The notes below the pieces were generated by a model, which saw only the letters and a program-made list of their open reading frames with translations, was not told where the DNA came from and did no database searches. Below, in pieces: positions 39,906-47,566 of a stretch of 47,566 nt of DNA; positions within the stretch are counted from its first letter, which is position 1, and each line of letters opens with the position of its first letter. The stretch covers positions 1 through 47,566 of the forward strand of contig JAJPIR010000336.1 in the NCBI GenBank assembly GCA_021324675.1, in the 5' to 3' direction. Both the position numbers and the translations under genes were made by a program. This stretch comes from Actinomycetota bacterium (lineage in GTDB: Bacteria > Actinomycetota > Actinomycetes > Mycobacteriales > Pseudonocardiaceae).

Positions 39906-40607
39906 GTGGCGAGAGCCGGGCTGGATAAGGACCCCCGCGATGTCGCGGCGATGTTCGACGCGGTGGCCCGCCGCTATGACCTGACCAACACGGTGCTGTC
40001 GTTCGGCCAGGACCGGTGGTGGCGGCGGTGCACGCGGATCGCCGTGGCGGCCAAGGCGGGCGAACGGGTACTGGATCTCGCCGCGGGCACCGCAGTGTCC
40101 ACCGTCGAGTTCACCCGCGCCGGGGCGTGGAGCGTGGCTGCGGACTTTTCCCTCGGGATGCTGCGCGCGGGCCGGCACCGCCGAGTTCCGCTGGTCGGAG
40201 CCGACGCGTTGGCCTTGCCGTTCGCCGACGGGGTCTTCGATGCGGTCACGATCTCATTCGGGCTGCGTAATGTGGCCGATCTCGACGCCGCGCTGGCCGA
40301 GATGGCCAGGGTGACGCGGCCCGGCGGCCGGCTGGTGATTTGCGAATTCTCCCTCCCCACCTGGGCTCCGTTTCGGACCGTGTACCTGGAGTACCTGATG
40401 CGGGCGCTGCCTGAGGTTGCGCGGCGGGTCAGTAGTAACCCGGAGGCCTACGTCTACCTGGCCGAATCCATCCGAGCATGGCCCACTCAGCCCCAGCTCG
40501 CACACCGGGTGGCCGCCGCAGGCTGGACTGACGTCACCTGGCGCAACCTCACCGGTGGGATCGTCGCGCTGCACCACGCGATCAAAGCCCCCAACTCGCC
40601 TAGCTGA
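39906..40607 (+). CDS. menG: Demethylmenaquinone methyltransferase MenG (UbiE family)
   Basis: MenG performs the final SAM-dependent ring methylation of menaquinone. The 233-residue protein has the family N-terminus [19 protein letters not shown] motif [13 protein letters not shown] near 55, [14 protein letters not shown] near 118, and a C-terminal [16 protein letters not shown]. The start is GTG 39906. It is probably transcribed alone from a promoter near copy B of the dispersed element. It implies a functional menaquinone pathway even though menA here is interrupted. Confidence 0.94.
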   Translation: MARAGLDKDPRDVAAMFDAVARRYDLTNTVLSFGQDRWWRRCTRIAVAAKAGERVLDLAAGTAVSTVEFTRAGAWSVAADFSLGMLRAGRHRRVPLVGADALALPFADGVFDAVTISFGLRNVADLDAALAEMARVTRPGGRLVICEFSLPTWAPFRTVYLEYLMRALPEVARRVSSNPEAYVYLAESIRAWPTQPQLAHRVAAAGWTDVTWRNLTGGIVALHHAIKAPNSPS

Positions 40608-40841
40608 TCGCGTTCTGGAATCAAACCGCGTTAACGCACCAGCGGCTGAGCGCAGCCTGGCTGGCGAAACGGGTGATCCAACGATGGGCACGTAGTGGGT
40701 GATCTGAAACGTGGGTCCCTCGCCAGGGGCCGCGCACCGAGCACTGCGCGGGACAGGTCACTATCCGCCCGGCGTGCCGCATCAGCGCGATTGGTTAGTC
40801 TGGTGACCTTCCGCGATCTCGCCCGCTAGCGTCAGGACACC

Positions 40842-41465
40842 GTGTACCAGCTTCGCTTGCCGATCCCTGCCCGGGTCGTTGTCCTGGTATCCGGCGTCGG
40901 AACCCTGCTGCAGGCCTTGCTTGACGCGGCTGGTCCCGATTACCCCGCCGAGATCGTCGCGGTCGGCGCGGACCGGCCGGGTGCGGGCGGGCTGCGGAGG
41001 GCTGAGAAGAGTGAGCTGCCCGTCTTCGTCGTCGAGCTGGCCCGGCATCCCGATCGGCGGTCCTGGGATGCGGCGCTGACCGAGGCGGTTGCCTCGTACG
41101 CGCCGGACCTGGTCGTCACAGCAGGGTTCATGCGGCTTCTGGGCCCAGCGTTCCTGACCCGCTTCGGCGGCCGCATCATCAACAGCCATCCCTCCCTGCT
41201 GCCTGCCTTCCCCGGTGCGCGGGCAGTAGCCGACGCGCTGGCGCACGGTGTCCAGGTGACCGGTACGACGCTGCACTTGGTAGATGCTGGCGTGGACACC
41301 GGTCCGATCGTGGCTCAGCGCGCCGTGGAAGTACGGCCCCAGGACACCGAAGAGCAGCTGCATGAACGGATCAAGGTGGTGGAGCGGCGGTTGCTGGTAG
41401 ACGTCGTCGCCGACCTGGTCCGCCACGGGTACACCGTCACCGGACGAAAGGTGTCGATTCCATGA
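40842..41465 (+). CDS. purN: Phosphoribosylglycinamide formyltransferase PurN
   Basis: PurN formylates GAR with 10-formyl-tetrahydrofolate in purine synthesis. The 207-residue protein has an N-terminal phosphate-binding loop [16 protein letters not shown] (the family usually has SGxGTNLQ, so Asn is replaced by Leu), the catalytic [13 protein letters not shown] (Asn and His present) and [15 protein letters not shown] with the catalytic Asp. GTG start. It overlaps purH by 4 nt. The Asn-to-Leu change in the loop is notable but need not abolish activity. Confidence 0.93.
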   Translation: MYQLRLPIPARVVVLVSGVGTLLQALLDAAGPDYPAEIVAVGADRPGAGGLRRAEKSELPVFVVELARHPDRRSWDAALTEAVASYAPDLVVTAGFMRLLGPAFLTRFGGRIINSHPSLLPAFPGARAVADALAHGVQVTGTTLHLVDAGVDTGPIVAQRAVEVRPQDTEEQLHERIKVVERRLLVDVVADLVRHGYTVTGRKVSIP

Positions 41466-43078
41466 CTTCTACGACCGCCGACGTAACTGGTCCCCCGCAG
41501 GCGGCATCAGCACCCACCGATGAGCGCCGGCCGGTGCGCAGGGCGCTGGTGAGCGTGTCGGACAAAGCTGGCTTGCGAGAGCTGGCGACCGGGCTGCATG
41601 CAGCCGGAGTCAAGATCTTTTCCACCGGATCCACGGCCGGGGTGATCGACGACACGGGTGTTCCCGTGACCCGGATCGAGGAACTCACCGGTTTCCCCGA
41701 GTGCCTGGATGGGCGGGTCAAGACGTTGCATCCAAAGGTGCATGCTGGGCTGCTCGCCGACACCCGCAAACCCGAACACCTGTCCCAGCTGCAGGCTCTG
41801 GATGTCGCGCCGTTCGAACTGCTCGTGGTGAACCTGTACCCGTTCCAGGCCACGGTGGCCTCCGGTGCCGGCTTCGACGAGTGCGTCGAGCAGATCGATA
41901 TCGGCGGCCCGGCAATGGTGCGCGCGGCTGCCAAGAACCACGCGTCGGTGGCCGTGGTGGTGGATCCGGCGGTTTACCGTGATGTGCTGGAGGCGGTCCA
42001 GTCGGGTGGCTTCACCTTGGCGCAGCGCCGAGCGCTGGCCGTCGACGCCTTCCGGCACACGGCCGATTACGACATCGCGGTGGCCTCCTGGATGGGGTCC
42101 TCAAGGCCACCGTCCGGACCGCAGACGACATTGCCGGCCTGGGTGGGCGTCTCCTGGCGGCAGGCCGCGATGCTGCGCTACGGGGAAAACCCGCACCAGC
42201 AGGCCGCGCTATACACCGCAGCGGTACCGGGCGGCCTGGCGCATGCCGAGCAGCTGCACGGCAAGGAGATGTCCTACAACAACTACGTTGATGCCGATGC
42301 CGCGTGGCGGGCCGCACATGACCACGGCAGTGCCTGCGTTGCGATCATCAAGCACGCCAATCCCTGCGGTATCGCCATCTCGCCGGCCGGAGACGTCGCC
42401 GATGCCTACCGCCGGGCACATGCTTGCGATCCGGTCAGCGCTTACGGTGCGGTCATCGCGTGCAATCGCGAGGTCACCGCTGACATGGCGGCGCTGATCA
42501 GCACGGTGTTCACCGAGGTGGTGGTGGCGCCGTCGTACGCCGAAGGTGCGCTGGACGTGCTGGCCAGGAAGAAAAACCTGCGCCTGCTGGCGGCGGCGGC
42601 CCCGCAGCGGGGCGGGATCGAATTGCGACCGCTGTCGGGGGGTTTGCTGCTGCAGACGCGCGACGCGCTCGATGCCCCCGGTGACGATCCGGCGACGTGG
42701 ACGCTGGCCACTGGCACGCCCGTGGATGACGCCACCCTGGCTGACCTGGCCTTTGCCTGGCGCGCCTGCCGGGCGGTGCGCTCCAACGCGATCCTGCTCG
42801 CCGCGGATGCGGCGACTGTCGGGATCGGGATGGGACAGGTGAACCGGGTCGACGCTGCCCGGCTAGCGGTCAGCCGGGCAGGTGAGCGAGCAGCCGGCGC
42901 GGTAGCCGTCTCGGACGCCTTCTTCCCGTTCCCCGACGGGCTGGAAGTGCTGCTGGATGCTGGTGTTCGCGCCGTGGCGCACCCTGGTGGATCGATCCGG
43001 GACGCCGAAGTGACCGCCGCTGCCGAGGCCGCGGGGGTGCCGCTGTACCTGACGGGCACCCGGCACTTCACGCACTGA
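41462..43078 (+). CDS. purH: Bifunctional AICAR transformylase / IMP cyclohydrolase PurH
   Basis: PurH performs the last two steps of IMP synthesis. The 538-residue protein has the N-terminal MGS-like cyclohydrolase ([43 protein letters not shown]) and the C-terminal transformylase with [13 protein letters not shown], the catalytic KHANPCGIA near 297 and [12 protein letters not shown]. Length and motifs are complete. It is translationally coupled to purN. Its 3' end overlaps the convergent FAD enzyme gene by 11 bp. Confidence 0.96.
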   Translation: MTSTTADVTGPPQAASAPTDERRPVRRALVSVSDKAGLRELATGLHAAGVKIFSTGSTAGVIDDTGVPVTRIEELTGFPECLDGRVKTLHPKVHAGLLADTRKPEHLSQLQALDVAPFELLVVNLYPFQATVASGAGFDECVEQIDIGGPAMVRAAAKNHASVAVVVDPAVYRDVLEAVQSGGFTLAQRRALAVDAFRHTADYDIAVASWMGSSRPPSGPQTTLPAWVGVSWRQAAMLRYGENPHQQAALYTAAVPGGLAHAEQLHGKEMSYNNYVDADAAWRAAHDHGSACVAIIKHANPCGIAISPAGDVADAYRRAHACDPVSAYGAVIACNREVTADMAALISTVFTEVVVAPSYAEGALDVLARKKNLRLLAAAAPQRGGIELRPLSGGLLLQTRDALDAPGDDPATWTLATGTPVDDATLADLAFAWRACRAVRSNAILLAADAATVGIGMGQVNRVDAARLAVSRAGERAAGAVAVSDAFFPFPDGLEVLLDAGVRAVAHPGGSIRDAEVTAAAEAAGVPLYLTGTRHFTH

Positions 43079-44402
43079 CGCGCCGCGCAGCTGCCGCGGT
43101 GACCAGCTCGGTCAACTCGTCGCGGGTGGGCCCATCGGGTACGGGCGGGCGCCAGCCACTGGCGTAGATCTGCCGTGCTCGTGGTTCCACGGCGGTGAGG
43201 GTGGCCGGCAGGGCGCGCATGGCCATGTACGGTCCGACGACCCTGCGCATCTCGGGGTCCACTTCGGTGGCCGCCATGATGAGATCCGAGGGCAGCGGGC
43301 GGGTGAGGTCGATGTCGTGACCGGACCAGCGCCTGACCAGCTCGGCGTCCCAGTAGACGTGGTCGGAGAACCACGGCTTGATGTTCTCCGTGCACCAGCG
43401 GTCGAACTCCAGGGAGCATGAGGTGAAGTCGCGCTCGTGTTCGTCGAGCAGGGCGAGCAACTTCTGGGCTTGCATCAGCGATGTGGCTATGCCTCGACCG
43501 ACAGCGGGGTTGGTCGTGCACACGGCGTCCCCCGCGAAGATCAGCCCGTCGACAGCGACCTGACCGGCGTCATTGAGCTGCGTCCGGTAGGTGTTGTGCA
43601 GCCGGCCGCCGGGCAGCACCGGGGTGATCGGCCGGGAACGGTCCGGCTCGGTCCACGTCGCCAGTGCAGGGATGGCTTGCGAGGCGGCCTCGAACGCCTC
43701 CGGGAATCGCAGCGCCGTCAACTGACGGTCCGTGCTGGCCCGGGCGATGAGGGTAGAGAAGATCCGGTTGTCGTGCAGGAACACGATCGCCTGGTAACCG
43801 GGATAGATCGCCACCATCCCGATCGGTGAGTTCATCGGCCCGTTCTCGGCACCCGGCAACAGCTGGTACTGCCGGGACACGTAAGAAATCCCGCAGTCAC
43901 CACCCTCGGGCGGTGCCCGGAAGGTGCGGGCGAGTTGGCCGGCACGACCGGAGGCGTCGACGACCAGGTCAGATTCAACCTGGTGACCGTTCAGCCGGAC
44001 ACCGACAGCGCGTCCTCGCTCGCAGCACACCTCATCGACGTGACCGATCCACATCGTGATATCGGGCTGCGCCTCGGCGGCTGAGCGCAGGATCCGTTCG
44101 AAGACGAGACGCCGGCAACGCAACCCGACCAGCCGCCCGGGCTGCTCGGGCAGCGTGACCGACTCTGCTCCGGCGGCCATCAGGTCATCCCAGACTTCCG
44201 GCATCTCGGCGAGAACAGCGTCCACAACCTGCTCACGGAAGCCATGCGGGTGGTGGAACTGCATGACTCCCTTGCGGTTCCACGATCCGTCCTGCTGCGG
44301 GCCGGGATCGCGATCGATGAGCGTGACCTCATGCCCTCGGCGGGCCAGGGCAATCCCGGTATAGAGCCCGGTTGGACCAGCACCCACGATGGCTATACGC
44401 AA
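43068..44402 (-). CDS. FAD-dependent monooxygenase-like oxidoreductase
   Basis: The 444-residue flavoprotein has the Rossmann motif [18 protein letters not shown] at about 6-23, an [17 protein letters not shown] segment near 143-159, and the second FAD motif [19 protein letters not shown] near 290. This layout fits group A or styrene-type aromatic monooxygenases and geranylgeranyl-reductase relatives. No biosynthetic cluster surrounds it, so the substrate cannot be guessed. It converges on purH with an overlap and starts at ATG 44402. Confidence 0.82.
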   Translation of the reverse strand: MRIAIVGAGPTGLYTGIALARRGHEVTLIDRDPGPQQDGSWNRKGVMQFHHPHGFREQVVDAVLAEMPEVWDDLMAAGAESVTLPEQPGRLVGLRCRRLVFERILRSAAEAQPDITMWIGHVDEVCCERGRAVGVRLNGHQVESDLVVDASGRAGQLARTFRAPPEGGDCGISYVSRQYQLLPGAENGPMNSPIGMVAIYPGYQAIVFLHDNRIFSTLIARASTDRQLTALRFPEAFEAASQAIPALATWTEPDRSRPITPVLPGGRLHNTYRTQLNDAGQVAVDGLIFAGDAVCTTNPAVGRGIATSLMQAQKLLALLDEHERDFTSCSLEFDRWCTENIKPWFSDHVYWDAELVRRWSGHDIDLTRPLPSDLIMAATEVDPEMRRVVGPYMAMRALPATLTAVEPRARQIYASGWRPPVPDGPTRDELTELVTAAAARRVSA

Positions 44403-44559
44403 TGCCTGCTCCTCAATGACCGTGAGACGCGCGGTTAGCCCAAGTCGCCATCCTCCCCAGCCGACCTAGTCGTCGATGATCGACACCTTGCAGAATAACC
44501 TGCGGTGACCGTGGCTCAGCGCCATTTTCTCGGCGATTGGGCAGCTGTTCGGTGACTGC

Positions 44560-45399
44560 TCACCTCGAAGTCCCGGTGTGTATCAGCTCCACTACGGTGC
44601 CGGGTCGCAGCCCGGTACGGCCTGCCGCTGAGCCGCCGCGGCAGGCCACCGCCAGGTGCCCCGCGGAGTCCACCAGCAAGACGAGCTTCCCCTGCGCCAC
44701 GTCAGCAAAGGTGGTGCCGACCAGCACCGGCTCAGTTCCGGCTGGCCACCGGAGGCTGGCCGTTGTTCCGGTTCGCAGGCCGACCGCCTCCAGTACGTCG
44801 GCCCCTGCGGCCAGTGCCACATTGCCGAAGTGGTCCACATCCAGCACTTCGACCCGGATTCGCTGACCGTGCACCTGGCATAGCGGTGCTGGGAGAGCGA
44901 CTAGCGAACTCGGGTCCACTGCGGGGCCCAGCGCATCCGGCGACACTCCGCGGGCCAGGTGTGCGGCAGCCGGGGCGAAGATGTCGCGACCGTGGAACGT
45001 GGCGCTGACCGTGGGCAGCCGGTAGGCGCTGTCGATGAGTTCATAGGCTGCGCGGACGCCGCCCAGGATGTGTGCTGCCGGCAAGAGCAGCCCGTTGTCC
45101 GGGCCGATTAAGACGGTGCTGACGGCATCGCCAGCATCGCCACTGACCAGCGCGATCCCGCGCCGTGCGGTGCCGACTCCGGGGTCGACGACCGCGACGT
45201 GCACAGCCGGCGGCAGCCAGGGCAGCGTGTCGGCGAGGATCACCGAGCCGCGCCGCACGTCGCCCGGCGGGACAGCGTGCGTCACATCCAGCACCCGGGC
45301 GTGGGGGGCTATCCGGGCGATCACTCCGTGGCAGGCCGCGACAAACCCGTCCGAGTACCCGTAGTCGGTGCACAAGGAGATCCAGTGGAAGCCCGTCAC
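44560..45399 (-). CDS. SAM hydroxide adenosyltransferase (DUF62 / chlorinase-fluorinase fold)
   Basis: The 279-residue protein belongs to the family that splits S-adenosylmethionine with water-derived hydroxide to adenosine and methionine; halogenases share the fold. Visible are ISLCTDYGYSDGFVAACHGV at the N-terminus, VAVVDPGVGTARRGIA, GPDNGLLLPA, TFHGRDIFAPAAAHLARG and DVDHFGNVALAAG. The Asp-Arg-His set expected for the hydroxide branch appears present, and I see no halogenase insertion loop. Divergent from imuA'. Physiological role is unclear. Confidence 0.9.
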   Translation of the reverse strand: MTGFHWISLCTDYGYSDGFVAACHGVIARIAPHARVLDVTHAVPPGDVRRGSVILADTLPWLPPAVHVAVVDPGVGTARRGIALVSGDAGDAVSTVLIGPDNGLLLPAAHILGGVRAAYELIDSAYRLPTVSATFHGRDIFAPAAAHLARGVSPDALGPAVDPSSLVALPAPLCQVHGQRIRVEVLDVDHFGNVALAAGADVLEAVGLRTGTTASLRWPAGTEPVLVGTTFADVAQGKLVLLVDSAGHLAVACRGGSAAGRTGLRPGTVVELIHTGTSR

Positions 45400-45469
45400 A
45401 GCGTCGAGTGTGCGCCATCCTGGCAGCAGCCACGCTTGACGAGCCTCGGTTGCTCAGATTTACTATCTA

Positions 45470-45485
45470 TCGAACGTTTGTTCGA
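45470..45485. promoter_or_regulatory. LexA (SOS) box upstream of imuA'
   Basis: TCGAACGTTTGTTCGA is a perfect palindromic match to the actinobacterial LexA box (TCGAAC-N4-GTTCGA). It lies 81 bp upstream of the imuA' ATG, just after a possible -10 TACTAT (45461-45466) and a TTGACG -35 near 45436. It predicts DNA-damage induction of imuA'-imuB. Confidence 0.92.
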
Positions 45486-45565
45486 TTCTACCGCCTTCCC
45501 CGCGGTGGACCAGGTATGGCGGTGTCCTCGGCGCTGGCCGGCATTCGCTCTGGGAGGTCGCGGGG

Positions 45566-46237
45566 ATGGTGGGTGTGGGCATCGCGTCGGTGCCGGTCAC
45601 CCCGGCGTCGACGCTGGGTGAGCGGCTCGCCGTCCCGGGTGGTCGACCGCCGTTCCCGGTGATCGAACCGCTTACCGCGTTGCTGCCCGGCGGGGGGCTG
45701 CGCCGTGGGTCGGTGATCGCCGTGCGTGGCTCGCTGTTGTTGCTGCTGGCGTTACTGGCTGAAGCCACTGCGCAGGGCAGCTGGGCCGCGGTGATCGGCG
45801 TGGGTGACCTCGGGGTATTGGCGGCCGCCGAGGCGGGAGTGGCGGTGCGGCGGCTGGCGCTGGTTCCCCGGCCTGGGACGGATCTCGCACCGGTGGCCGC
45901 GGCGCTGCTCGACGGGGTGGGTTTGGTGGCGTTGGCCGGCGCGGATGGGTTACCTGCACGGGTGCGGCAGTCCCTGGCCGCCCGGGCGCGGCAGCGCGGG
46001 TCGGTACTGCTCTCGCTCGGGCGATGGCCAGGCGCAGACGTCGAGCTGGTCTGCCGGGTCGAGGCCTGGCATGGCGCCGAGGAGGGATACGGGCGGTTGT
46101 GTAGCCGCGAGGTGGTGGTACGTGCGGTTGGCCGCGGTGCGGCGGCCAGACCTCGGGCCGCCCGCTTGTTGCTGCCCGGCCCCGGCGGTGCGGTGGGGAA
46201 GGCACTCGGGCACCTGGCGATCAAGGCGGTGATCTGA
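45566..46237 (+). CDS. imuA': ImuA'-like RecA-fold mutagenesis accessory protein
   Basis: This is a 223-residue protein upstream of, and overlapping by one base, a Y-family polymerase gene. It has a degenerate RecA-like core: LTALLPGGGLRRGSVIAVRG (no intact Walker A), LLALLAEATAQGSWAAVIGV and LVALAGADGLPARVRQSL. In mycobacteria ImuA' bridges ImuB and the DnaE2 polymerase in SOS mutagenesis. The LexA box upstream supports this. Alternative starts shortly downstream cannot be excluded. Confidence 0.85.
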   Translation: MVGVGIASVPVTPASTLGERLAVPGGRPPFPVIEPLTALLPGGGLRRGSVIAVRGSLLLLLALLAEATAQGSWAAVIGVGDLGVLAAAEAGVAVRRLALVPRPGTDLAPVAAALLDGVGLVALAGADGLPARVRQSLAARARQRGSVLLSLGRWPGADVELVCRVEAWHGAEEGYGRLCSREVVVRAVGRGAAARPRAARLLLPGPGGAVGKALGHLAIKAVI

Positions 46238-47566
46238 TGACGCCTGATCGAGTAATGGTGGTGTGGTGCCCGGACTGGTCCGTGACGGCCGGGGTGGCCG
46301 CCGAAGCCCTGGCTGCACGGGCACCTGCAGCTGTGGTGTCGGCGAACCGGATTGTGGCCTGCTCAGCGACAGCCCGGGCGCAGGGCGTGCGCTGTGGCCA
46401 ACGCCGCCGGGAGGCGCAGGGGTGCTGCCCGGAGTTGGCCGTGCTCACCGCCGACCCGGATCGGGACGCCCGGGCGTTCGAGCCGGTGGTTGCCGCGGTG
46501 GAGGGTCTGGCACCTGGCGTGGAAGTGGTGCGTCCTGGCCTGATCGCCTTGCCAGCCCGCGGCCCGGCTCGGTACTTCGGTGGCGAACCCGCGGTAGCCG
46601 AGCGGGTTGTCGACGTGGTTACCACACAGGCCAGGGTGGAATGCCAGATCGGCATCGCCGACGGCCTGTTCGCGGCGACTTTGGCCGCGCACCGCGGTCT
46701 GCTGGTGCCGCCAGAAGGTTCGCCCGGCTTCCTCGCCCCATTGAGCATTGCCGAACTGCGCCAGGACACCACCGGGGTGGATCGGGCAGCCCTGGTGGAC
46801 CTGCTGCGCCGGCTGGGACTGCGCACCCTCGGTGCGTTCGCCGCCCTGCCCGTCGACGGCGTCGCCTCCCGGTTCGGCCTCGATGGCGTACGCGCGCACC
46901 GGCTCGCCCGAGGCCTCGACGAGCGCCCGCTGGCCCGCCGTCACCCCCCAGTCGATCTCACCGTCACCCGCCGGTTCGATCCACCGCTGGACCGGGTTGA
47001 CGCGGTGGCATTCGCCTCCCGGGAACCAGCGGAGCAACTGCATGCTGCGCTAGCCGCCCGCGGCCTGGCTTGCGTCCGGCTCGGTGTTGGTGCCTGCACC
47101 GAGGCGGGAGAGGAGCTGTATCGGGTTTGGCGCTGCGCTGAACCGCTGACCGCAAGCGGCATTGCTGACCGGGTGCGCTGGCAGCTAGACGGCTGGCTGA
47201 CTTCCTCCGGCTGCCGGCCTAGCACGGGAATCACGCTGCTCCAACTCGTCCCGGACGAGGTGATCGGCGGGCAGGCCCTGCAACGCGGGCTGTGGGGGGA
47301 GTCCGGTGAGGACGGCGAGCGAGCCGGCCGGGCACTGGTCCGGGTGCAGGCAATGCTCGGACCCGATGCGGTCTTCACAGGAGTGATCGGCGGCGGCCGG
47401 GACCCCACCGATCGGGTACGCCTGGTGCCTTGGGGCGACGACCGGGTTCCTGCGCGCGGTACCGAAGACCCGCTTGCGGGGTCGAGCATGGTTACCGAAG
47501 ACCCGCTTGCGGGGTCGAGCATGGTTACCGAAGACCCGCTTGCGGGGTCGAGCATGGTTACCGAAG
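46237..47566 (+). CDS. imuB: ImuB-like Y-family DNA polymerase paralogue, 3' end outside window
   Basis: At least 443 codons are visible, open to the window end. The N-terminus MVVWCPDW replaces the catalytic Asp region of active Y-family polymerases, as in ImuB proteins, which act as beta-clamp adaptors. Further marks are SATARAQGVRCGQRRREAQ, GIADGLFAATLAAHRG and the helix-hairpin LRRLGLRTLGAFAALP. Around residue 408 an 11-residue unit, TEDPLAGSSMV, repeats three times and is cut by the window end. The ATG overlaps the imuA' stop. SOS-regulated with imuA'; the partner DnaE2 is not in the window. Confidence 0.88.
   Translation, partial: MTPDRVMVVWCPDWSVTAGVAAEALAARAPAAVVSANRIVACSATARAQGVRCGQRRREAQGCCPELAVLTADPDRDARAFEPVVAAVEGLAPGVEVVRPGLIALPARGPARYFGGEPAVAERVVDVVTTQARVECQIGIADGLFAATLAAHRGLLVPPEGSPGFLAPLSIAELRQDTTGVDRAALVDLLRRLGLRTLGAFAALPVDGVASRFGLDGVRAHRLARGLDERPLARRHPPVDLTVTRRFDPPLDRVDAVAFASREPAEQLHAALAARGLACVRLGVGACTEAGEELYRVWRCAEPLTASGIADRVRWQLDGWLTSSGCRPSTGITLLQLVPDEVIGGQALQRGLWGESGEDGERAGRALVRVQAMLGPDAVFTGVIGGGRDPTDRVRLVPWGDDRVPARGTEDPLAGSSMVTEDPLAGSSMVTEDPLAGSSMVTE
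47461..47566 (+). repeat. 33-bp in-frame tandem repeat in imuB, running off the window
   Basis: Units start at 47461, 47494, 47527 and 47560 (partial). The three full units are identical and encode TEDPLAGSSMV. Each contains a near-dyad GACCCGCTTGCGGGGTC able to form a small hairpin. Identity between units implies recent slippage or an inserted palindromic repeat. The total copy number cannot be seen. Confidence 0.93.

Noticed and set aside
1-47566. tRNA/rRNA genes, insertion sequences or prophage
   Set aside because: I looked for tRNA-like cloverleaf arms, transposase motifs and phage genes in the gaps and found none I could support; a covariance-model search would be needed to exclude small RNAs.

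Overview
The window is GC-rich actinobacterial chromosome. Gene order and families point to a Pseudonocardiales-like or Mycobacteriales-like organism. The left 31 kb follows, from memory, the Mycobacterium tuberculosis Rv0500-Rv0542 order: proC, a small HTH protein, the 33-residue bS22, galE2-like, acyltransferase, serB1-like HAD, glutaredoxin, rex/hemA, hemD, hemB, hemL, phosphoglycerate-mutase-like, TlpA/CcdA/ResB/CcsB, menA, menE. It also carries Streptomyces-like developmental regulators: a BldN-type ECF sigma factor with a probable RsbN-like partner, and a BldC homologue. All functions are read from sequence motifs and remembered family features; no search was run.

Layout. 1-1118: end of a proline dehydrogenase gene overlapping proC. 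1245-5186: small regulator, bS22, epimerase, acyltransferase and a phospholipase-D/cardiolipin-synthase-like enzyme. 5782-8972 (minus): HAD phosphatase, DUF5667 membrane protein and ECF sigma factor. 9068-12749: glutaredoxin-like protein, membrane-anchored sulfite-oxidase-family enzyme and two tandem fasciclin lipoproteins. 12934-20017: rex-hemA-hemD-hemB-hemL tetrapyrrole cluster, in which hemC is missing from its usual place. 20014-24779: phosphatase plus a System II cytochrome c maturation operon. 24813-27672: small genes, including bldC, a CsbD-like protein and two paralogous unknown proteins. 27688-40607: scattered menaquinone genes (menA, menE, menB, isochorismate synthase, menG) mixed with a secreted protein, an HtrA-like protease, an Excalibur protein, an M1 peptidase and a YciI protein. 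40842-43078: purN-purH. 43068-45399: FAD monooxygenase-like and DUF62 enzymes. 45470-47566: a LexA-box-controlled imuA'-imuB mutagenesis pair running off the end.

The genes largely serve respiration and redox balance. Rex senses NADH/NAD+ and probably controls heme synthesis; heme feeds cytochrome c maturation; menaquinone is the quinone partner. Two lesions stand out against this logic. The slot for hemC holds only about 190 bp with a 45-codon ORF and two hairpins. menA has an in-frame TGA between its two Asp-rich motifs.

Non-coding DNA is unusually structured: two arrays of the same 22-bp unit 17.5 kb apart, a 55-bp dispersed element in three copies (two just upstream of ccdA and menG), a 13-bp iteron array beside a 20-bp perfect palindrome upstream of the second fasciclin gene, paired dyads between hemD and hemB, and a 33-bp in-frame repeat in imuB. 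I saw no tRNA, rRNA, CRISPR array, insertion sequence or prophage. I found no convincing new multi-gene system; the best leads are the repeat families, the hemC and menA lesions, and the small-protein cluster at 25.5-27.3 kb.
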